Assembly (NCBI GenBank): GCA_937880835.1
Contig: CALGRN010000099.1
Location: 1-6,041, forward strand
Source of the DNA: an uncultured Prevotella sp.
GTDB taxonomy: Bacteria > Bacteroidota > Bacteroidia > Bacteroidales > Bacteroidaceae
Direction of reading: 5' to 3'
DNA length: 6,041 bases
Part shown: piece after piece, positions 1 through 5,650 of the stretch
Layout: the number at the start of each line of letters is the position of its first letter
Numbering within the stretch: the first letter of the stretch is position 1
Made by a program: the position numbers and the translations under genes
Notes under the pieces: model-generated
What the model was told of the DNA's origin: nothing
Seen by the model: only the letters and a program-made list of their open reading frames with translations
The model's database searches: none

Positions 1-7
1 AGATTTT

Positions 8-35
8 TTGTCCTGTATGAAGGCTGATATAAAAT
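8..35 (+). promoter_or_regulatory. candidate sigma70-type promoter of the GNAT gene
   Basis: TTGTCC (8-13) and TAAAAT (30-35) are separated by 16 bases, matching the sigma70 consensus at 4 of 6 and 5 of 6 positions. A transcript would start near 42 and give a leader of about 20 bases that still holds the ribosome binding site AAGGGGG at 47-53. The -35 match is modest and the window edge is close, so transcription from upstream cannot be excluded. Confidence 0.3.
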
Positions 36-62
36 TCCGGGAGCATAAGGGGGTCGCAAAAA

Positions 63-581
63 ATGTACAGAAAAGCAGTTCCCTCCGATGCCGCCGCCAT
101 CGCCGCCATCTATGAGCGCATCCACGACGGCGAGGAAGCGGGCCGCAGCAGCATCGGCTGGCGCAGAGGCGTTTATCCCACGCTTGCGACGGCGGAAAGA
201 GCCATTGCGGAGGGGGAGATGTATGTTTCGGAGCATGAAGGTGTGCTGTATGCCGCCGGGCGCATCAACCAAAAGCAGGAAGAGGTCTCTTACGCCGTGC
301 CCTGGCTTTACCCCGCGGAGGACAGCGATGTCCTGGTGCTGCACACGCTGGTGGTGGACCCTCCGTATGCGGGCAGGGGCGAGGGCAGCGGCTTCGTCGC
401 CTTTTATGAGGCTATGGCGCGAAGCATGGGCTGCAAGGTGCTCCGCATGGACACCAATGCGCGCAACGAGAAGGCAAGGCGGCTCTACAAAAGGCTCGGC
501 TATCGGGAGGCGGGGATCATGCCCTGCGTGTTCAACGGCATAGCGGGTGTCGGCTTGGTGTGCCTCGAAAAGGAAATATAA
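63..581 (+). CDS. GNAT-family N-acetyltransferase
   Basis: This encodes a 172-residue protein, the usual size for a single-domain GNAT enzyme that transfers an acetyl group from acetyl-CoA to an amine. The start is supported by AAGGGGG at 47-53, nine bases before the ATG. The central beta strand LHTLVVDP (residues 93-100) leads into the glycine-rich acetyl-CoA pyrophosphate loop GRGEGSG (104-110) and the following helix. The strand around LRMDTNARNEKARRLYKRLGY (127-147, with its Asn, Leu-Tyr and Gly-Tyr) is the typical second half of the fold. The C-terminal end (PCVFNG, 154-159, then VCLEK) resembles a clostridial subgroup of unknown substrate. There is no membrane segment or signal peptide, so it should be cytoplasmic. 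The substrate cannot be read from the sequence. The gene is monocistronic here and ends at a strong terminator. Base composition is GC-rich, unlike everything right of about 1410. Confidence 0.9.
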   Translation: MYRKAVPSDAAAIAAIYERIHDGEEAGRSSIGWRRGVYPTLATAERAIAEGEMYVSEHEGVLYAAGRINQKQEEVSYAVPWLYPAEDSDVLVLHTLVVDPPYAGRGEGSGFVAFYEAMARSMGCKVLRMDTNARNEKARRLYKRLGYREAGIMPCVFNGIAGVGLVCLEKEI

Positions 582-656
582 CTTTCCGCTCTGTTTAAGT
601 TAGAAAAGCAGCCTTTTCCGCGGTTTTTATGCGGCAATTCGCTAAGTCAAAAAACG

Positions 657-690
657 AAAAGACCTACCCACGAAACGGGTAGGCCTTTTT
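657..690. terminator. bidirectional intrinsic terminator between convergent genes
   Basis: A 13-base arm (657-669, AAAAGACCTACCC) pairs with GGGTAGGCCTTTT (677-689) around a 7-base loop. Read on the plus strand there is one A-C mismatch and a T-rich tail, which serves the GNAT gene. Read on the minus strand the same position becomes a G-U pair, giving an unbroken 13-pair stem followed by TCTTTTCGTTTTTT, which serves the XRE gene ending at 705. The stem is therefore slightly better in the minus direction. Confidence 0.9.
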
Positions 691-704
691 ATGTTTCAGT
701 GTGT

Positions 705-1025
705 TTACGCTTCCACCTGTGACTTTGCGTAGTCAACAAGCTGTGCCAGCTTTTCCATGTCCATTCGGTTTTCAAGTTCCCGAAGCTGCTCCAGGAGCGC
801 ACCGCGTTCGGACGTCTGCCGTGGACGGCGGACCGGGGACAGACCCATAATGTAGTCAAGACTGGCGTCAAACAGTTCCGCCATGCGGCAGAGTTGGGGG
901 AAGCTGGGGTAAATCTTGCCGCTTTCGTAGCAGCTGACGGTCTCCTGCGTAAGTCCCAGGACCTCGCCGAAGCCGGCCTGAGTCATGTGCAGCTCACCGC
1001 GCAGTTCCTTGATGCGATTTGCCAT
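705..1025 (-). CDS. XRE-family helix-turn-helix transcriptional regulator
   Basis: This encodes a 106-residue cytoplasmic DNA-binding protein. I chose the ATG at 1025 rather than an upstream in-frame one at 1079 because AAAAGGAG (1032-1039 on the minus strand) sits six bases before it and the protein then begins MANRIKELR, a normal start for this family. The Cro/C1-type domain covers about residues 4-61. The scaffold helix is MTQAGFGEVLGL (14-25), the recognition helix TQETVSCYESG (26-36), and the last part PSFPQLCRMAELFDASLDYIMG (40-61) is typical of Firmicute XRE repressors. The tail (about 72-106) is charged and probably helical, with no recognisable sensor domain. It converges with the GNAT gene and is divergent from a second XRE-type gene. 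Promoter, leader hairpin and an inverted repeat lie just upstream, so autoregulation is plausible but inferred. Confidence 0.9.
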   Translation of the reverse strand: MANRIKELRGELHMTQAGFGEVLGLTQETVSCYESGKIYPSFPQLCRMAELFDASLDYIMGLSPVRRPRQTSERGALLEQLRELENRMDMEKLAQLVDYAKSQVEA

Positions 1026-1040
1026 CTTTCGCTCCTTTTC

Positions 1041-1058
1041 GGCGCCGAAAACGGCACC
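1041..1058 (-). promoter_or_regulatory. hairpin in the XRE gene leader, next to the ribosome binding site
   Basis: On the minus strand GGTGCCG-TTTT-CGGCGCC forms a seven-pair stem (one G-U pair) with a four-base loop. It ends one base before AAAAGGAG, the ribosome binding site of the XRE gene starting at 1025. It could affect translation initiation or mRNA stability. It is not a terminator because no T-run follows. Confidence 0.5.
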
Positions 1059-1078
1059 TTTTATGACATTTTTACACA

Positions 1079-1096
1079 TTGTTTGATTAAAAACAA
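1079..1096. repeat. inverted repeat TTGTTT-N6-AAACAA, candidate operator
   Basis: Perfect six-base arms (1079-1084 and 1091-1096) are separated by six bases. The repeat lies just downstream of the predicted -10 box of the XRE gene, roughly +7 to +24 of its transcript. XRE proteins commonly bind such dyads as dimers. The assignment as operator is inferred from position and symmetry alone. Confidence 0.3.
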
Positions 1097-1109
1097 GCGT
1101 TGCTGGTAA

Positions 1110-1138
1110 ATAATAACATGGGAATCATCTTTATGCAA
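1110..1138 (-). promoter_or_regulatory. sigma70-type extended -10 promoter of the XRE gene
   Basis: On the minus strand TTGCAT (1138-1133) is followed after exactly 17 bases by TATTAT (1115-1110), and TGT directly before the -10 makes an extended -10 element. Transcription would start near 1103, giving a leader of nearly 80 bases before the ATG at 1025. This is the best promoter match in the left part and fits a Firmicute host. Confidence 0.7.
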
Positions 1139-1156
1139 GCTTTTTTATTACGCGTG

Positions 1157-1168
1157 TGCGTATACGCA
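1157..1168. repeat. 12-base perfect palindrome TGCGTATACGCA between divergent regulator genes
   Basis: The sequence is its own reverse complement. It lies upstream of the -35 box of the minus-strand XRE gene and about 40 bases before the ATG of the plus-strand regulator. A site here could be an operator for either regulator. No protein can be assigned from sequence alone. Confidence 0.35.
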
Positions 1169-1206
1169 TGGGCGCAGTTCTCTTTATTGTGGTAAAGGGT
1201 GATACT

Positions 1207-1434
1207 ATGGACGTAAAGGACTGCGTGGTGCAGCGAGTAAGGGAGCTGTGCGCGGATCGCGGAATAAAACTCAACGAGCTTGCCACTGTTTCCGGCGTGA
1301 CGCCGTCCACGGTATACAGCATGATGGATCCGCGGCGGCGGGAGATCTCCATCAGCACGATCAAAAAGCTCTGCGACGGGCTGGAGCTCACTTTGGGTGA
1401 GTTTTTTTCTACCTCCGCTTTCGATGCGTTGTAA
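1207..1434 (+). pseudogene. small XRE-type helix-turn-helix regulator, 3' end replaced at the join
   Basis: I chose the ATG at 1207, not the one at 1156, because AAAGGGTG (1194-1201) precedes it at normal spacing and the protein then starts MDVKDCVVQRVRELC, as in known clostridial relatives. As read it is 75 residues. The helix-turn-helix covers about residues 20-67: KLNELATVSG (21-30), recognition helix VTPSTVYSMM (31-40), then TIKKLCDGLELTLGEFF (51-67). Only about the first 69 codons (to about 1413) belong to the gene. The following S-A-F-D-A-L and the TAA at 1432-1434 are the antisense of pckA codons. Relatives, from memory, continue with about 6-15 more residues. The DNA-binding domain itself is essentially complete, so the original protein was probably a functional small regulator. 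Its target is unknown. It is divergent from the XRE gene at 705-1025. Confidence 0.7.
1402..1413. other. chimeric join between Firmicute-like and Bacteroidetes-like DNA
   Basis: Left of this point the plus strand encodes a clostridial small regulator up to GEFF-S-T. Right of it the minus strand encodes PckA from its start to AEVE. Both genes are interrupted here, and the shared bases TTTTTTTCTACC fit both partners, so the exact joining base is ambiguous by up to about 12 bases. Composition, ribosome binding sites and promoter type all change at the same place. There are no terminal repeats, integrase or transposase nearby. Confidence 0.85.
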
Positions 1435-1928
1435 ACGATAAAATCGGGTTCTTGTTCAAAGTCAGCTTCATCCTGCGGACGTATAAACATATTGGTAACG
1501 AAGTGTGCCTGCCATGCAACTTCCATGATGAAGCGCACTTTCATGCGTGTGTCTTTGTTTGCACCGCAAAATCCGTCAACCACATACAGCTTCTTGTTTG
1601 ACAGCTCTTTTCTTGCAATATCTTTTACGGCAGCCCACGTTTCTTCTGTTGCTCTGTGGTTGTCGTTCTTGTATTCTTCCGAAGTCCACCATACAGTGTC
1701 GTGAGATTTTGCATCATCGACGATGAATTTATCTTTCGGAGAGCGTCCCGTATAAACGCCTGTCATCACGTTAATAGCTCCGAGTTCGGTTTCTTGTCCT
1801 TTGTCAAAGCCTGTAAGACCTTCCTTTGTTTCCTCATTGAACAATACTTCGTAAGAAGGATTGTAAAGAACTTCCGTCGTACCGGTAATACCGTAACCGG
1901 TCAATACCGATTTTTCAAATTTTGCCAT
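1404..1928 (-). CDS. pckA: phosphoenolpyruvate carboxykinase (ATP type), N-terminal third only
   Basis: The enzyme converts oxaloacetate and ATP to phosphoenolpyruvate and CO2. In Bacteroidales it is also thought to run in the carboxylating direction on the route to succinate. The fragment starts MAKFEKSVLTGYGI. It contains GVYTGRSPKDKFIV (57-70, with the substrate-binding Arg of the RSPKDK motif), KLYVVDGFCGAN (113-124), and RFIMEVAWQAHFVTNMFIRP (132-151), all characteristic of the ATP-dependent family. Family identity holds through about residue 173 (NASKAEVE). The full enzyme is about 535 residues, so the P-loop and metal-binding regions are missing. The same reading frame continues to 1131 for about 90 residues, but that part is the antisense of the small XRE gene and is not PckA. 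No Shine-Dalgarno sequence precedes the ATG, as is usual in Bacteroidetes. It is divergent from upp. Confidence 0.93.
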
Positions 1929-1993
1929 TTTGTTAAATTTATTTAGTTATGTATTTATCTTCTACTCTAAAAATTTCCTTAAAGAAACCATTG

Positions 1994-2001
1994 CAAAGGT
2001 A
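1994..2001 (-). promoter_or_regulatory. candidate Bacteroidetes -7 element of pckA
   Basis: The minus strand reads TACCTTTG, an exact match to the Bacteroidetes -7 consensus TAnnTTTG, 65 bases before the pckA start codon. The expected TTTG at -33 is not seen. GTTAC stands about 20 bases upstream instead, so the assignment is moderate. Confidence 0.5.
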
Positions 2002-2115
2002 ATCTTTTTTCTATTACGGTTGTAACTTTTCAGAGATAAAATATGTCTGAATATGAACCTTTTAGGTTAAAGATGTTAAAAATAACTTCATCCGGAATAT
2101 ATTTGTAATTTAGAC

Positions 2116-2147
2116 TTTGCAAAAATAAAAGCTTTTTAATAATTTTG
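2116..2147 (+). promoter_or_regulatory. Bacteroidetes-type promoter of upp
   Basis: TTTG (2116-2119) and TAATTTTG (2140-2147) are separated by 20 bases. This matches both elements and the spacing of the promoter read by the primary sigma factor of Bacteroidetes. Transcription would start at about 2153, leaving a leader of roughly 40 bases before the upp ATG at 2196. This is strong independent evidence for the host phylum of the right part. Confidence 0.8.
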
Positions 2148-2195
2148 CACAATAAATTTATTGTTCCATTTATATATATAAGGTAAAACAAAGCT

Positions 2196-2855
2196 ATGAA
2201 AGTAGTAAATTTCAGCGAACAAAACTCAATCATAAACCAATATATGGCTGAGATACGCGATGTGGAATATCAGAAGAACAGGCTTCTTTTCCGCAACAAT
2301 ATTCAAAGAATCGGAGAGTTTGAAGCATTCGAAATATCAAAGACAATGAGCTATGAGGAGAAGGATATTGCCACTCCTTTGGGAATTGCAAAAGTGAATG
2401 TGCCGACAGACAAGATTGTTCTCGCAACGATATTTCGTGCCGGTCTGCCTTTCCATAACGGCTTCCTGAATGTCTTCGACCATGCAGGAAACGCCTTTGT
2501 GAGTGCTTACAGAGAATATACTGATGCCGAACACCACAACGTGGGAATACATGTTGAATATCTTGCGACACCGAGTATCGACGAGAAAAATCTGATAATA
2601 GCCGACCCTATGCTTGCTACGGGAGGAAGTATGGAACTGGGTTACAAGGCTTTCCTTACGAAAGGAACTCCCAAACGAATACATGTTGCATGCGTGATTG
2701 CAACACCTGAGGGAATAGAACATATAAACAAGGTGTTTCCGGAGGATAAAACAACGATATGGTGTGCTGCAATCGATCCGGGAATGAACGAACACAAGTA
2801 CATCGTTCCGGGCTTCGGCGATGCGGGAGATTTATGCTACGGCGACAAGCTGTGA
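2196..2855 (+). CDS. upp: uracil phosphoribosyltransferase
   Basis: This 219-residue cytoplasmic enzyme makes UMP and diphosphate from uracil and 5-phosphoribosyl diphosphate (PRPP), the uracil salvage step. RAGLP (81-85) is the conserved PRPP/diphosphate-contacting segment. LIIADPMLATGGSM (133-146) is the type I phosphoribosyltransferase PRPP loop. YIVPGFGDAGDLCYG (202-216) is the C-terminal uracil-binding segment, seen in well-studied enzymes as YIVPGLGDAGDR-FG. Here Leu-Cys replaces the usual residues after GD, which I take to be lineage variation. Length is close to the 208 residues of the E. coli enzyme. The start is supported by the family-typical N-terminus and by a promoter about 50 bases upstream. 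There is no Shine-Dalgarno site. It is divergent from pckA, a neighbourhood I recall from Bacteroides but have not checked. It is single and converges on speA. Confidence 0.95.
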   Translation: MKVVNFSEQNSIINQYMAEIRDVEYQKNRLLFRNNIQRIGEFEAFEISKTMSYEEKDIATPLGIAKVNVPTDKIVLATIFRAGLPFHNGFLNVFDHAGNAFVSAYREYTDAEHHNVGIHVEYLATPSIDEKNLIIADPMLATGGSMELGYKAFLTKGTPKRIHVACVIATPEGIEHINKVFPEDKTTIWCAAIDPGMNEHKYIVPGFGDAGDLCYGDKL

Positions 2856-2950
2856 TGCGGTCAAGAGTATTATACGCATAATCGGACACGATAGTTTCGT
2901 ACACGATAAACTCCAATTTCTATCCTGTCGAAAATCTATATATTAAAAAG

Positions 2951-3026
2951 CGGATTTCAAAAGTTATCCTTTTGCAGCCTGAAAGTTATCCTTTCAGAGT
3001 GCAAAAGGATAACTTTTGGAAATCCG
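2951..3026. repeat. compound palindrome with three copies of AAAGTTATCCTTT
   Basis: Arms 2951-2976 and 3000-3026 are inverted copies about 26 bases long, differing by a single inserted base (GGATTTC-AAAAG against GGATTTCCAAAAG). The 23-base centre contains its own perfect hairpin CTGAAAG-TTATC-CTTTCAG (2979-2997). The core AAAGTTATCCTTT occurs at 2960-2972, again in the same direction at 2982-2994, and inverted at 3004-3016. It lies between convergent upp and speA, so it may help end transcription from both sides. The length, nesting and triple core are more than a simple terminator needs and suggest a dispersed repeat or protein-binding array. That interpretation is inference. Confidence 0.75.
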
Positions 3027-3048
3027 TTTATTTGCTCTTTCATTTATA

Positions 3049-3099
3049 AAACAACAATGGCAGCAAGAAAGCGTTATGCTTCTGCTGCCATTGTTGTTT
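3049..3099 (-). terminator. hairpin downstream of speA, probable terminator
   Basis: A perfect 17-base inverted repeat (3049-3065 and 3083-3099, AAACAACAATGGCAGCA) can extend inward through AGAAAGC/GCTTC to a small loop. It lies about 60 bases after the speA stop codon. On the minus strand the stem is followed by TTATAAATG, a poor U-tail, so it may act as a terminator or as a 3' stabilising stem of the topA-aroK-speA transcript. The other gene side is upp, which has the palindrome at 2951-3026 closer to it. Confidence 0.55.
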
Positions 3100-3159
3100 G
3101 TTTTATGTGTGCGCTTTGCCTGCTTTTTACATCATGCAAAGCATCTTTCTGCGTCCGTT

Positions 3160-5052
3160 TTATTCCAGATAGGTATATCCGTACAGCCCCGAGCGATAGT
3201 TGCTTAGGAACTCTTTTCCTTCTTCGAGAGATATCTTGCCCTGCTTAACGCTTTTCGTTACCCATATTTCTAATTGCCGCACGAGCTTCTTAGGGTTGTA
3301 TTGAACATAGTCGAGAACTTCTTCCACTGTCTCACCGTCGAACACCTGATCTATATGATACTTGCCGTCTTTCACCGATATGTGTGCCGCATTGGTGTCG
3401 CCGAACAGATTGTGCATGTCGCCGAGTATTTCCTGATATGCTCCTATGAGGAAAACTCCGAGATAGTAGGTCTCGTTCTTGCGCATGGTATGTATGGGCA
3501 GAACGTGTGATATGTGGCGGTTGGTGACGAAGTTTGCCACCTTTCCGTCCGAATCACACGTTATATCTTGTATCGTTGCGTTGCGTGTAGGACGCTCATC
3601 GAGCCGTTGCAGCGGTATGATAGGAAAGAGTTGGTCTATCGCCCACGAGTCCGGAAGCGATTGAAACAATGAAAAATTGCAGAAATACTTATCTGCAAGT
3701 ATCTTGTCAAGGTTCTTTAACTCCTCCGGAACGTGCTTTAATGTCTTGGCAATGCTGTTTATTTCGCGGCAAACACTCCAATACATGCTCTCTATTTCGG
3801 CTCTCGTTCTGAGGTCAACAAGCCCATGACTGAACAAATCAAGAGACTCTTCGCGTATCTGTTCGGCATCATGCCAGTCTTCAAGCATTGATCTTGGGTT
3901 CAGATTATCCCATATATCGTATAAGTCTTTTACGAGTTGGTGGTCTGTTTCTTTTGGTTCAAACTCCTCAGGCATCTGCGGAAGCGATGCGGTTTCAAGC
4001 ACATCGATTACGAGAACGCTGTGATGAGCGGTCAACGAACGTCCGCTTTCGGTTATAAGGTTAGGATGATTGATGCCGTTTTTATCGGAAGCATCAACAA
4101 ATGTGTATATACAGTCGTTGACATATTCCTGCACTGTGTAGTTGACACTGCTCTCGCTGCTCGACGAACGCGTGCCATCGTAATCCACACCAAGCCCTCC
4201 TCCGCAGTCAACAAAGTCAACATTGTATCCCATTTTGTGGAGTTGTATGTAGAATTGGGATGCTTCGCGCAGAGCAGCTTGTATTCTTCTAATCTTTGTT
4301 ATCTGGCTTCCTATGTGGAAATGTATAAGCCTCAGACAGTCGCGCATACCCTTTTGGTCGAGTATTTCGAGAGCTTGAAGAAGTTCGCTCGATGTCAGTC
4401 CGAACTTACTTGCATCTCCTCCGCTCTCTTCCCATTTGCCTGAACCGCTGGAAGCGAGCTTTATTCTTATGCCGAGATTTGGTTTTACATTGAGCTTCTT
4501 TGCCACTTTCGCTATTGTTTCAAGCTCGTTCAGTTTCTCGATAACGATGAAAATGCGCTTTCCCATCTTGTGTGCGAGCAGCGCAAGTTCTATATAGCTC
4601 TGGTCTTTATAACCGTTGCATACTATCAGAGAATCGCTCTGGCACTGCACGGCAATTACTGCGTGAAGCTCAGGTTTAGACCCTGCCTCCAAACCAAGAT
4701 TGAACTTGCGTCCGTGAGAGATTATCTCTTCGACGACAGGTTGCATCTGATTTACCTTAATGGGATAGATAATGAAGTTCTCTCCTTTATAATTATACTC
4801 CTCAGCAGCTTTCTTAAAGCAGCTCGAAGTGTTCTCGATACGGTTGTCGAGAATATCCGGAAAGCGTAATAACAGTGGCGGTGTTACATCGCGCAGCGAC
4901 AATTCGTCAACCACTTCACGCAAATCTATCTGCGTTTTGTCCTTGCATGGCGTGACGTAAACGTTGCCATTGTCGTTCACACCGAAATACGAAGTACCCC
5001 AACCGTTGATGTTATAAAGTTCCTTCGAATCATCTATTGTCCATTTCTTCAT
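3160..5052 (-). CDS. speA: biosynthetic arginine decarboxylase
   Basis: The enzyme is PLP-dependent and decarboxylates L-arginine to agmatine, the first step towards putrescine and other polyamines. The 630-residue length is that of full SpeA proteins. Residues 91-101 (ENFIIYPIKVN) hold the PLP-binding lysine, K99, at the start of the alanine-racemase-like barrel. HFHIGSQ (244-250), CGGGLGVDYDG (283-293, phosphate-binding glycines) and ESGR (335-338) follow in the expected order. The C-terminal beta domain carries DITCDSDGK (496-504) with the catalytic Cys499 and LGVFLIGAYQEILGDMHNLFG (531-551). The start MKKWTIDDSKELYNINGWG is family-typical and no Shine-Dalgarno is present. It follows aroK on the same strand after 67 bases with no convincing promoter between, so it is probably cotranscribed. 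No truncation or frameshift is seen. Confidence 0.96.
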   Translation of the reverse strand: MKKWTIDDSKELYNINGWGTSYFGVNDNGNVYVTPCKDKTQIDLREVVDELSLRDVTPPLLLRFPDILDNRIENTSSCFKKAAEEYNYKGENFIIYPIKVNQMQPVVEEIISHGRKFNLGLEAGSKPELHAVIAVQCQSDSLIVCNGYKDQSYIELALLAHKMGKRIFIVIEKLNELETIAKVAKKLNVKPNLGIRIKLASSGSGKWEESGGDASKFGLTSSELLQALEILDQKGMRDCLRLIHFHIGSQITKIRRIQAALREASQFYIQLHKMGYNVDFVDCGGGLGVDYDGTRSSSSESSVNYTVQEYVNDCIYTFVDASDKNGINHPNLITESGRSLTAHHSVLVIDVLETASLPQMPEEFEPKETDHQLVKDLYDIWDNLNPRSMLEDWHDAEQIREESLDLFSHGLVDLRTRAEIESMYWSVCREINSIAKTLKHVPEELKNLDKILADKYFCNFSLFQSLPDSWAIDQLFPIIPLQRLDERPTRNATIQDITCDSDGKVANFVTNRHISHVLPIHTMRKNETYYLGVFLIGAYQEILGDMHNLFGDTNAAHISVKDGKYHIDQVFDGETVEEVLDYVQYNPKKLVRQLEIWVTKSVKQGKISLEEGKEFLSNYRSGLYGYTYLE

Positions 5053-5119
5053 TTCTTTTTGTTATTGAGGCTGTTATTAATGTCTATTAAAACTATCTTG
5101 ATTTGTATCTGTTGGTTTT

Positions 5120-5647
5120 CTAAATATTCAGCAGCTTGCGCACTTTTTCTACGGAAATATGTATTTTTTCGAGATTGTCCATAAGACTAACGTCGAGCAT
5201 GTGAATTGCTTTGTTGTAGTAAGGTTCGCGCTCTTTAACCTGATTTGTTATGAAGTCGAGCAGTTCCTCGCGGCTTTTTCCGACAAGCAAGGGACGTATT
5301 TTCTTTCCCATTTGCAAATGTCCGTAAAGCACTTCGGGCATTGCTTTAAGATAAACAGTATCTCCTTGTCCGTTCATATATTCCATATTATCGAAAAAAC
5401 AGGGCGTTCCTCCACCGCAACTTATTATCACATTCTCAAACTCTGCAACTTCATGCAGCATGTTATATTCTATCTTTCGGAATCCTTCTTCACCTCTTTC
5501 GGCAAACAACTGCGGTATTGTCTTGTGCATGCGACCTTCTATATACCAGTCGAGATCATAGAAAGTCATTCCCAGTTCATCTGCGAGAGCCTTGCCGATT
5601 GTGGTTTTCCCTGCTCCCATATAGCCGATGAAGATAATCCTTATCAT
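5120..5647 (-). CDS. aroK: shikimate kinase
   Basis: This 175-residue cytoplasmic enzyme phosphorylates shikimate at the 3-hydroxyl with ATP, the fifth step of chorismate and aromatic amino-acid synthesis. The Walker A loop is GYMGAGKTT (8-16). The shikimate- and Mg-binding Asp pair is in FYDLDWYIE (D31 and D33). R57 in GFRKIE and the glycine triplet in SCGGGTP (76-82) complete the substrate pocket. The lid Arg is R118 in KIRPLL, and R140 in KEREPYY is the adenine/phosphate-side residue. All key positions are present. It starts three bases after the topA stop codon, so the two genes are almost certainly one transcript. No Shine-Dalgarno is seen. The name aroK rather than aroL is by convention for a single-copy gene. 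Confidence 0.95.
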   Translation of the reverse strand: MIRIIFIGYMGAGKTTIGKALADELGMTFYDLDWYIEGRMHKTIPQLFAERGEEGFRKIEYNMLHEVAEFENVIISCGGGTPCFFDNMEYMNGQGDTVYLKAMPEVLYGHLQMGKKIRPLLVGKSREELLDFITNQVKEREPYYNKAIHMLDVSLMDNLEKIHISVEKVRKLLNI

Positions 5648-5650
5648 TGC

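Noticed and set aside
88..543. Long open frame inside the GNAT gene, +1 shifted
   Set aside because: It is rich in Ala, Arg, Ser and Trp as expected for an off-frame reading of GC-rich coding DNA, and it has no family features. The overlapping frame is a clear acetyltransferase.
603..634. Small hairpins GAAAAG-CAGC-CTTTTC and CCGC-N9-GCGG after the GNAT gene
   Set aside because: They are short and weak, and overlap each other. The strong terminator at 657-690 accounts for transcript ends.
1..1413. The left part as a natural mobile island inserted into pckA
   Set aside because: No integrase, transposase, attachment site or flanking duplication is present, and the switch shows only a short stretch of shared bases. 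Only one end is in the window, so it cannot be fully excluded, but a chimera is simpler.
2230..2916. Minus-strand frames opposite upp
   Set aside because: They are antisense to a complete upp with all motifs in place, and show no independent signals.
2951..3026. Repeats read as a CRISPR array
   Set aside because: There are only three 13-base cores, one inverted, with no regular spacers and no cas genes. The arrangement is a nested palindrome.
3937..4443. 168-codon plus-strand frame opposite speA
   Set aside because: It is fully antisense to well-conserved SpeA sequence, has no promoter or recognisable domain, and is explained by the codon bias of the real gene.
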